Source: an uncultured Lachnospiraceae bacterium (GTDB lineage: Bacteria; Bacillota; Clostridia; Lachnospirales; Lachnospiraceae). Taken from it: 15,624 bases of DNA. Made by a program: the position numbers and the translations under genes. Location of the stretch: positions 1-15,624 of the forward strand of contig CABQGZ010000024.1 of NCBI GenBank assembly GCA_902463835.1, given 5' to 3'. Below, in pieces: positions 6,851 to 14,600 of the stretch; the stretch's first letter is position 1, and each line of letters opens with the position of its first letter. The notes under the pieces were generated by a model. It was not told the origin of the DNA. It made no database searches and saw only the letters and a program-made list of their open reading frames with translations.

Positions 6851-8362
6851 ATGAAACGTTATCTATTAGGAATTGATATTGGAACCAGCGCCTGCAAGAT
6901 CGCAGTATTTGACAGAGAAGGAGCGGTGATGGCCACGGCCAGCGGGGACTATAAGGTCTACTATCCCAAGGCGGGCTGGGCGGAGCAGAACCCGGAGGAA
7001 TGGTGGCGGGCGGTGTGCGGCGCCATAAAGGCTACGCTGAAAAAAGGAGATATACGGCCGGAGGACATTGCGGGAGTTGGAATCGACGGTCAGAGCTGGT
7101 CTGCGATTCCCGTGGATCGAGACGGAAATGTGCTGGCAAACACTCCCATCTGGATGGATACCAGAGCCGGGGCAATCTGTGACCGGTTGAATGATACCGT
7201 TGGGAGCCAGAACATCTTCGCTCTGGCCGGGAATTCCCTGCAGCCCTCCTATTCCACAGCGAAGATTTTATGGTACAGACAGTATAAGCCGGAGATTTTT
7301 GGCCGGATACATAAGATTCTTCAGTCCAACAGTTATATCGCTTATCAGCTGACCGGGGTCATGACCCAGGATCCCTCCCAGGGATACGGGCTTCACTGCT
7401 TTGACATACGCACCGGGCAGTGGGATACATATATGTGTGAGCAGTTGGGCATTCCGGCGGAGCTGCTGCCGGAGATTCATCCCTGTCATGAGGTGATCGG
7501 TCAGGTGACAAAGGGCGCGTCCGAAGCGTGTGGGCTTGCCGAAGGGACTCCGGTGGTGGCCGGCGGACTGGACGCTGCCTGCGGAACACTGGGAGCCGGC
7601 GTTATTCAAAGCGGGGAGACCCAGGAACAGGGGGGCCAGGCAGGGGGCATGAGCATCTGCATGGACACTTGTCTGGCGGATCCCAGGCTGATCCTAAGCT
7701 GCCATGTAGTTCCCGGAAAATGGCTGCTCCAGGGCGGCACTACCGGCGGCGGAGGCGTCATGCGCTGGCTGGAAAAGGAATTTGGAGCTTACGAGCGGCA
7801 GCAGGAAAAGCAGACAGGGAGAAGCTCTCTGGAACAGATGAATGTGCTGGCGGAAGCTGTGGAGCCCGGAAGCGGCGGCATGGTATTCCTGCCCTATATG
7901 TCCGGGGAGCGCTCGCCCATCTGGGATTCCCGGGCCAAGGGTGTGTTCTATGGATTGGATTTTTCCAAGACAAAGGGTCACTTTATCCGGTCAGCTATGG
8001 AGGGCGTTGCCTTTTCTCTGCGCCACAATCTGGAAATCGCGGAGCAGGTCGGGGCTAAGGTACAGGTACTTCGTGCCATGGGCGGTTCCGCCAATTCCCT
8101 GCTGTGGACCCAGATCAAGTCGGATATTATCGGAAAACCCATAGTGGTGCCCTCCTCCGATACGGCCACCACACTGGGAGCGGCCATACTGGCGGGGGTA
8201 GGGACTGGAATGTATGAAAGCTTTGAGGAGGCGGTGGGGCTGACTGTCCGGGACAAGCGTTTCCACCAGTCCAATGCGGAAGTACGACACGTATATGATA
8301 AAAATTATGAGACGTATCTGGAGCTGTATCGGCAGCTTCGGGATACCATGCAAAAGAGATAG
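6851..8362 (+). CDS. FGGY-family carbohydrate kinase, xylulokinase-like; substrate uncertain
   Basis: A 503-residue ATP-dependent sugar or polyol kinase of the FGGY family. The first ATPase motif is GIDIGTSACKIAVFD (residues 7-21). IDGQ at 78-81 replaces the MHGQ seen in classical xylulokinase, and WMDTRA follows. D241 in GGLDAACG is the expected catalytic base. GGGGVMRW, the FLPYMSGERSPIWD segment and the C-terminal adenine-site motif MGGSANSLLWTQI are all present. Where xylulokinases usually have a GTSG-type loop after this aspartate there is a glycine-rich QEQGGQAGGMSIC. ATG 6851 follows GAGG by 8 nt, 14 nt after the regulator stop; upstream in-frame codons overlap the regulator gene and are not used. 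Automatic annotation would call this xylulokinase, but the operon contains no pentose enzyme. Given GatD, PfkB and GatY as neighbours, a hexitol or ketohexose is a more economical substrate. That is an inference. Confidence 0.85.
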   Translation: MKRYLLGIDIGTSACKIAVFDREGAVMATASGDYKVYYPKAGWAEQNPEEWWRAVCGAIKATLKKGDIRPEDIAGVGIDGQSWSAIPVDRDGNVLANTPIWMDTRAGAICDRLNDTVGSQNIFALAGNSLQPSYSTAKILWYRQYKPEIFGRIHKILQSNSYIAYQLTGVMTQDPSQGYGLHCFDIRTGQWDTYMCEQLGIPAELLPEIHPCHEVIGQVTKGASEACGLAEGTPVVAGGLDAACGTLGAGVIQSGETQEQGGQAGGMSICMDTCLADPRLILSCHVVPGKWLLQGGTTGGGGVMRWLEKEFGAYERQQEKQTGRSSLEQMNVLAEAVEPGSGGMVFLPYMSGERSPIWDSRAKGVFYGLDFSKTKGHFIRSAMEGVAFSLRHNLEIAEQVGAKVQVLRAMGGSANSLLWTQIKSDIIGKPIVVPSSDTATTLGAAILAGVGTGMYESFEEAVGLTVRDKRFHQSNAEVRHVYDKNYETYLELYRQLRDTMQKR

Positions 8363-8377
8363 AAGGAGGCGGCAGCC

Positions 8378-9427
8378 ATGAAAGCAGCAGTTGTATGCGC
8401 AAACGAAGATGTACAATATCTGGATTATGAGGAGCCTACGCCCGGTCCGGGCCAGGTGAAGGTGCGGGTGAAAGCATCCGGCATCTGCGGTTCCGATATC
8501 CCCCGGGTACTGCACAACGGGGTTCATTTCTACCCCATTGTGCTGGGACATGAATTTTCCGGGGACGTGGTGGAAGTGGGGGAAGGCGTCACGAAGGTGA
8601 AGATCGGCGACCGGGTGAGCGGAGCGCCGCTGCTTCCCTGTATGAAGTGTGATGACTGCCAGAACGGGAATTTCTCCTTGTGCAAGCATTACAGCTTTAT
8701 CGGTTCCAGACAACAGGGCAGCAATGCGGACTATGTGGTTTTGCCGGAACAGAACGCGGTAGTCTTTGATCCCAGCATTTCTTATGAGCAGGGAGCCATG
8801 TTTGAGCCTTCTACCGTCGCTCTTCACGGTCTTTTGCTGAACGATTATCAGGGCGGTCGGTATGTGGCGGTCTTAGGCGGAGGAACCATCGGCATGTTTA
8901 CCATGCAGTGGGCCAAGATTTTTGGCTCGAAAAAGGTGGTGGTGTTCGACATCAGCAGGGAACGGCTGGAATTGGCAAAGCGTCTGGGCGCGGATGAGGT
9001 GATTCTGACTACGGAAGATGATTACATGGAGAAAGCCATGGCTCTCACAGGCGGCAAAGGCTATGATTACGTGTACGAGACAGCCGGACAGGCGCCCACC
9101 ATGTATATGGCTTTTGAACTGGCGGCCAACAAAGCCCATGTCTGCTTTATCGGAACACCCCATGTGGATCTGACCTTTACGCCGGCCATGTGGGAGAACA
9201 TGAACCGGAAGGAGTTCAAGCTGACCGGATCCTGGATGTCCTACAGCTCTCCCTTCCCGGGAAAGGAGTGGGAGCTGACGGCCCACTATTTCGCAACGGG
9301 ACAGCTGAAGTTCGACCCGGGCTTCATCTACAAGAAGATGCCCTTAAGCCAGGCCCAGGAGGCCTTCCAGCTCTTCAAGACGCCGGGCCAGGTGAAGGGG
9401 AAAATATTGCTGATGACTGAGGAGTAG
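8378..9427 (+). CDS. gatD: Galactitol-1-phosphate 5-dehydrogenase (GatD-type zinc medium-chain dehydrogenase)
   Basis: A 349-residue medium-chain zinc alcohol dehydrogenase that would oxidise galactitol-1-phosphate to tagatose-6-phosphate with NAD+. Catalytic zinc site: C37 (GICGSD), H58 and E59 (LGHEFSG). The structural zinc lobe is complete: C88, C91, C94 and C102. The Rossmann nucleotide motif is GGGTIG at 167-172. Several segments match E. coli GatD closely, notably CGSDIPR, the NGxHFYPIxLGHEFSG stretch, FIGSR with QGSNADYVV, ETAGQAP, and GSWMSYSSPFPGKEWE near the C-terminus. These separate it from general sorbitol or threonine dehydrogenases. AAGGAGG lies 8 nt before the ATG and 1 nt after the kinase stop. 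It sits between the FGGY kinase and PfkB kinase, consistent with sequential use of a hexitol phosphate. Close alternatives are dehydrogenases for other hexitol or pentitol phosphates. Confidence 0.85.
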   Translation: MKAAVVCANEDVQYLDYEEPTPGPGQVKVRVKASGICGSDIPRVLHNGVHFYPIVLGHEFSGDVVEVGEGVTKVKIGDRVSGAPLLPCMKCDDCQNGNFSLCKHYSFIGSRQQGSNADYVVLPEQNAVVFDPSISYEQGAMFEPSTVALHGLLLNDYQGGRYVAVLGGGTIGMFTMQWAKIFGSKKVVVFDISRERLELAKRLGADEVILTTEDDYMEKAMALTGGKGYDYVYETAGQAPTMYMAFELAANKAHVCFIGTPHVDLTFTPAMWENMNRKEFKLTGSWMSYSSPFPGKEWELTAHYFATGQLKFDPGFIYKKMPLSQAQEAFQLFKTPGQVKGKILLMTEE

Positions 9428-9432
9428 AGAAA

Positions 9433-10365
9433 ATGATACTGACAGTTACGTTAAACGCAGCCATTGACAAGCGTTATGTAGTGGAGAAATTTGGGACAGG
9501 ACAGGTCAATCGGGTGAAGGAGTGCGCCTATACACCCGGAGGAAAAGGATTGAATGTCTCAAAGCCTGCGGCCATCGCGGGAGCCAGGGTGGTAGCCACC
9601 GGATTTGCAGGCGGCCATGCGGGGGATTATATCGAGGAGGCATTACAGCCCTTCGGAATCCAAAGCGCCTTCTATCACCTGGCGGCGGAGAGCCGTTCCT
9701 GTATCAATATATGGGATGAAAAAAATCAGACCCAGACGGAATTTTTGGAACCAGGCTTCACGGTGTCTGAACATGATTTCCTGTGTTTTCTGGAAAAATT
9801 TCAGGATCTGGTGAAGGAGGCGGACGTGGTCGCCATGTCCGGCAGTGTGCCAAAAGGCTTGGATGGGAGGGCTTATCAGCAGCTGGTGAAGGTCTGCAGG
9901 GATGCAGGAAAAAAAGTGATCCTTGACACCAGTGGAAAGCTTTTGGAAATGGGAATTGAAGCTTGTCCTACCATGATCAAACCGAATCTGGATGAGATAC
10001 GAATGCTCACCGGAAAAGATTGCGATAGGCTGGAGGATATGGTGGAGGCCGCAAGGGAGGTTCATAAAAGCGGCGTGGAGCTGGTGGCGGTTTCCCTGGG
10101 AAGCGAAGGATCCTTCGTGGTGTGCCAGGAAGGGACTTACCGGGCGAAGGTGCCAAAGATTGATGCTGTCAACACAGTGGGCTGCGGCGACTCCATGATC
10201 GCAGGCTTCGCGCTGGGAATGAGTCAGGGACTCTCCGTACCGGAGACACTGCGTCTGGCAAGCGCTGTTTCAGCAGCAGCCGCGCTGCGCAAGGAGACAG
10301 GCTTCTTTGTGATGGAGGATATGGAACGGATCTTGTCTGAGGTTGAAATTACAAAAATAGAATAG
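9433..10365 (+). CDS. PfkB-family phosphosugar kinase, tagatose-6-phosphate kinase / 1-phosphofructokinase type
   Basis: A 310-residue ribokinase-superfamily kinase of the LacC/FruK/PfkB branch. It begins MILTVTLNAAIDKRY, the standard N-terminus of the group. The substrate-binding motif GGKGLN is at residues 36-41. The ATP/anion-hole signature is TVGCGDSM with catalytic base D253; the usual GAGDS alanine is a cysteine here. KPNLDE and SLGSEGS are also typical. Within the operon the best role is phosphorylation of tagatose-6-phosphate to tagatose-1,6-bisphosphate for the aldolase. Members of this branch often also accept fructose phosphates, so specificity is inferred from context. After GGKGLNVS the usual arginine-rich ARVL-type helix reads KPAAIAG, a mild departure. 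GAGGAG at the end of the dehydrogenase gene is 8 nt before the ATG, and the intergenic gap is 5 nt, implying translational coupling. Confidence 0.85.
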   Translation: MILTVTLNAAIDKRYVVEKFGTGQVNRVKECAYTPGGKGLNVSKPAAIAGARVVATGFAGGHAGDYIEEALQPFGIQSAFYHLAAESRSCINIWDEKNQTQTEFLEPGFTVSEHDFLCFLEKFQDLVKEADVVAMSGSVPKGLDGRAYQQLVKVCRDAGKKVILDTSGKLLEMGIEACPTMIKPNLDEIRMLTGKDCDRLEDMVEAAREVHKSGVELVAVSLGSEGSFVVCQEGTYRAKVPKIDAVNTVGCGDSMIAGFALGMSQGLSVPETLRLASAVSAAAALRKETGFFVMEDMERILSEVEITKIE

Positions 10366-10387
10366 AAAAAAAGAAGGAGCAAAGAAC

Positions 10388-11398
10388 ATGGCAGAATTTA
10401 TTAATCCGGCAGATGTGCCGAAAATGAAGCTCTACACCGGGGAGAAAATCCCCTGTGTGGGAATGGGAACCTTTGGTTCCGACCGTTTTACACCAGAGCA
10501 GGTGTCCAATGCAGTGGCGGGAGCGATCCGCTGCGGTTACCGCATGTTTGACTGCGCCGCCTGCTATGGGAATGAAGACCAGATCGGTGAGGTGTTCGCG
10601 GCTGCTTTTGCAGAGGGCGTAGTAGAGCGGAAGGAACTCTATATCACCACCAAGGTCTGGAATGATATGCATGAGCGTGTGGAGGAGTCCTGTAGGAAGA
10701 GCATTGCGGATCTGCAGTGCAGCTACATTGATCTCTTTTTTATCCACTGGCCCTTCCCCAACTATCATGCGCCGGGGTGTGACGGAGATTCCAGGAATCC
10801 CGACTCCAAACCCTTCTCCGTGGAGGAATTTATAAGTACCTATCGGCAGTGTGAAGACCTGGTGGAAAAAGGCTTGATCCGCCATATCGGTATCTCCAAT
10901 ATGACCATACCGAAGCTTGAGGCAGTGCTGCCGTTGATGAAGATTTTACCGGTGGCCTGCGAGATGGAGCTGCATCCCTGCTTCCAGCAGCAGGAGCTCT
11001 TCGACTACCTGGTGGCTCATGGAATTCAGCCGGTGGGCTTCATGCCACTGGGTTCCCCCCAGAGACCGGAGCGCGATATGTTCCCGGAGGATGTGGCGGA
11101 TCTTCAGACGCCTGTGATGCAGGAGATTGCCAAGGCGCACGGTGTGCATCCGGCATTGATCGCATTGAAGTGGGCGCACCAGAGAGGACAGATTCCCATT
11201 CCGTTCTCCGTACATGAGATGGAGTATGTGAGCAATCTGAGGAGCATGACGGAGGATCCCCTGACCGAGGAGGAAATGGAGCGCATCAAGACGTTAGAGT
11301 GTGGCAACCGTCTGGTGAAAGGCCAGGTGTTCCTGTGGGAAGGCGCCAAGGACTGGCATGATCTGTGGGATGAAGACGGGGTAATTGTGACACTATAG
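10388..11398 (+). CDS. Aldo/keto reductase
   Basis: A 336-residue NAD(P)H-dependent aldo/keto reductase. The catalytic tetrad is complete: D55 and Y60 in FDCAACYGNE, K89 in TTKVW, and H120 in FFIHWP. Other family marks are the N-terminal PCVGMGTFG hairpin, IRHIGISN, the ELHPCFQQQEL segment and the late cofactor-site PIPFSV, where classical members usually have IPKS. The family reduces aldoses, ketoses and other carbonyls to alcohols, or works in reverse. As the last gene of this operon it could reduce an aldose to a hexitol or interconvert a hexitol and ketose; no substrate can be read from the sequence. AAGGAG lies about 8 nt before the ATG, 22 nt after the PfkB gene. An intrinsic terminator follows 19 nt after the stop codon, closing the operon. 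Confidence 0.88.
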   Translation: MAEFINPADVPKMKLYTGEKIPCVGMGTFGSDRFTPEQVSNAVAGAIRCGYRMFDCAACYGNEDQIGEVFAAAFAEGVVERKELYITTKVWNDMHERVEESCRKSIADLQCSYIDLFFIHWPFPNYHAPGCDGDSRNPDSKPFSVEEFISTYRQCEDLVEKGLIRHIGISNMTIPKLEAVLPLMKILPVACEMELHPCFQQQELFDYLVAHGIQPVGFMPLGSPQRPERDMFPEDVADLQTPVMQEIAKAHGVHPALIALKWAHQRGQIPIPFSVHEMEYVSNLRSMTEDPLTEEEMERIKTLECGNRLVKGQVFLWEGAKDWHDLWDEDGVIVTL

Positions 11399-11412
11399 AC
11401 TAATACAAAAAG

Positions 11413-11452
11413 AAAAAGGCATGCGATGTCATTTTATCGCGTGTCTTTTTTT
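11413..11452 (+). terminator. Rho-independent terminator of the operon
   Basis: GGCATGCGAT (11418-11427) pairs with ATCGCGTGTC (11436-11445) as a 10-bp stem with two G-U pairs and an 8-nt loop. It is preceded by A5 and followed by T7 (11446-11452). It lies directly downstream of the aldo/keto reductase stop codon and separates the sugar operon from the secreted-protein gene. Confidence 0.85.
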
Positions 11453-11618
11453 GGTGGTGCGCCCGGCGGCGTACGTTTCCCATACGTTCTCTATAAAGGG
11501 CTATCCTGGTAAAATTAATACAAAGACAGGAGCGATACATACATTCGTATTAACCAGCAGATGTGATAAACTAAATGTACCTATCAAAAGAGGAAAAAAG
11601 AAAGGAGAGAAACAAAAC
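11453..11618 (+). promoter_or_regulatory. Leader/upstream region of the secreted protein gene, promoter not clearly resolved
   Basis: This 166-nt spacer must hold the control region of the next gene, because a terminator precedes it. TTCGTA (11544-11549), 17 bp, TAAACT (11567-11572) is the best-spaced promoter pair, but both boxes are weak. TACGTT occurs twice as a direct repeat 11 bp apart (11472-11477 and 11483-11488). TTAATAC (11515-11521) and GTATTAA (11547-11553) form a spaced inverted repeat. AAAGGAGA (11601-11608) is a strong ribosome binding site about 10 nt before the ATG. No palindrome like that at 4925-4946 is present. Confidence 0.35.
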
Positions 11619-14600
11619 ATGAAAAGGAAGATGAAGAGAATTCTTAGTGGAATCATGGCGGCGATGCTGTTGATGGGAAGCTTCTCAGCTATGGCAGCGC
11701 CCACAGGTGATGCGGGATCCGAAGCTCCTCGTGAGATCGCGCATCATCTGTATGTGGCTCCCACTGGAAACGACGGCAGCGGGGATGGCTCTGCCGCCAA
11801 GCCTTTTGCTTCGATCGAGAGAGCAAAAGAAGAAGTCAAAAAGCTCGACAAGACAAAGGGAGATATCGTTGTCGAGATCGCAGACGGCTTCTATGCGTTG
11901 GAGGATACGCTTACCTTTGACGAAACAGATTCCGGCAATGAAAACTGCACAATTTACTACGAGGCGGCTAAAGGCGCTGCCCCCGTTATCAGCGGCGGCC
12001 CCTTGCTTGAAAGTGAGTGGGTAGAGGCGGAAGAGGTTGACTGGTTACAGGACGGGCTTACGGCGTATAAGACAACCTTTAAGCGCGATGACAGAGTGCG
12101 TGCAATTTATGTAAATGGTCAACGTGCCAGCATGACCATGAAGACCAAAAGACCAATGAAATCTGTGGGAAGCTACAGCATTACAAAGGGTCAGGCAGAT
12201 TGGGCATGGATCTCAAAAAACAACATAAAGAGCGGTAACGTGTTTGAAAAGGGCTTTTTGCCTGCAGATACCAAAAACCCGCAGAACATTGAGCTGGTGA
12301 CCCAGTCTAAATGGGTGACTGCTATCATCACCGCAAGCACCCTGGAAGAGGATGCGGATGGCAACACACAGGTAAACTTCTCGATGCCTTATGCTGCAAT
12401 CGCACAGCAGCCTAGCTGGAGCTGTAATTACAATCCCAGCGGAAACCAGCAGGTGTGGAACGTATTCGAGTGGCTTAGCAAGGCTGGCGAGTTCTACTTC
12501 GACCAGGCGGGCGACACCCTGTACTATATTCCGCGTGCAGGCGAGGATATGAGCAAGGCTGAGGTGGTTGTTCCAGAGCTTAATACCTTAGTGGATGTTA
12601 AGGGTTCTACCCCGAAGAAAGACTATGCACAGCATATCACCTTTGACGGCCTGTCCTTTGCAAACTGCGACTGGACACTGGAGGATGTAGATGGCTCCCG
12701 CGGAAATGCTACCGTACAGGCAGCCACGGTTATGAACAAATTTGCAAGTGGAAACTGGCATAACGATATGTATCGTTCCTATGATGTTCCCGCAGCTGCT
12801 GTTCATGTAACCTCTGCGCATGATATTGCCATTTTAAACGGTGAGATTAAGAATACCGGTTATCTGGGACTTCATCTGGAAAATGATGTGTATGACATCA
12901 CAGTGACGGGAAATCTGATCGGTTACACCGGCGGCGCAGGTATCGTGGTTGGTCATCCCCAGCATATTTATGAGAATGATACGGAGATTCACTGGGTAGG
13001 CGGAAGCAGCAGCAACAATGCTGGTCCCGATAAGGAGAAGTTCCAGAACGGAACAGAAGCAGTGCCGAAGAATATCTTTATCCGGAACAACTATCTGCCG
13101 GAGAACTGCTATTTCTTCCCGGGCAACTCCCCGATTACCACATTCTATACCCAGAATATGTGGATTGAACATAACTTCATTTACAAATGTGCTTACAGTG
13201 GTATGAGCATCGGCTGGGGCTGGTGTAACTTTGACGGTGAGACCGGATCTGATTCTCAGCTTCCGGGAATCCCCTCCACCACCTCCAGAAACAACCATGT
13301 AAATTACAATCGTATTGAGGATTACGCTTCTATCCTGCAGGACTGCGGCGGTATCTATACGCTGGGTCAGCAGGGTGACGGAACCCCGGGCGGTACGGAT
13401 TATTCCCAGTATTCCGAGTTTAGTGGAAACTATATAAACGTTTACCGCGAAACTCCCTCCTGGGTGAACGAAGGTCGTTGGATCAACGGCTTCCATCCGG
13501 ACGAAGGAAGTGCTTACATTTTATTTGACAGCAACGTTATCACAAACACGCTTCGTAATGTATACGAAATGAACAACTGGAGAAGAAAACACGACTTGAT
13601 CGTAACCAACGGTTTCTCCAATTCCAGCCGTTCTGAGACGACTGCTCCGAACTGTTCTCTGGATCAGTATGTAAACGCTAACTGCATCTGGCCGAAGGCA
13701 GGCAACAATGTTGTTCTGAATTCCGGTCTGGAGAATGAATACACCTACCTGACTGGCAAAGACGTTATGCCGGATTCCTACTATGAGTTGGCATCTAACG
13801 TGCGTATGCCCGCTGGTGAGAGCCTGAACCGCAGAGGTCTGTTGGCGGCTGACGATACGGTTTGGCTGGCTCCGGCAGGAACCACAGAATTTGTGGCAGG
13901 ATCGACTATGACCAAGGCAGCAGGTAACGAGACAACCATCGTAACTCCTGCAGAAACTGGCGAGTACAAGCTGTATATTGTATATGCAGACGGCTCTGTT
14001 TCTGACGCTTCTGATTTTACCGTATATGTAGGTGAGAAGAAGGATTTGGTTAATGTGGCAGAAGGCCAGGAATATTCTGTATCTCAGATGAAACCTCTTG
14101 TTTTAGAGCTGGATACCGATAACTATTCCTTTACTCTGAATGGCCGTAAGATCAAAAATGGTTATGCAGTTAATACAGCAAACACCTGGACATTAGAAGC
14201 AACACCGATTGGTACAACCGCTGTAGAGAAAACAGTTACCTTCTCTACCAGAGTTACAAAAGCAAATCAGCTGCTTCCCAGAAATTTAACGGTTTCTCCG
14301 GAAGGATTGATCGAATTTGCAGAAGCTCTGAATGACGCAGGCTACAAGATTTGGCTGGCTGAGTCCGGATTATCTGCATTCGATGAAAATGATCCGAAGC
14401 AGTCCATGGTTCTTGGCGACAGTGCTTCTATGAAAGCACCCAAGACTCCTGGTACCTATGTTCTTTCTGTTACACCGGTTGGTGACGAAAGTGCTATTGA
14501 CAGTACCTCCGATGCTAAGGTACGTGTACTGAATATGGTTACCCCCGGAAACGGACTTGCCGCTTACGGCACACCGAAGCTTGGTGGAGATACCAGTGAT

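Noticed and set aside
12834..13496. 220-residue minus-strand open frame within the secreted protein gene
   Set aside because: Antisense shadow of the beta-helix coding region, which shows continuous family-like sequence on the plus strand.
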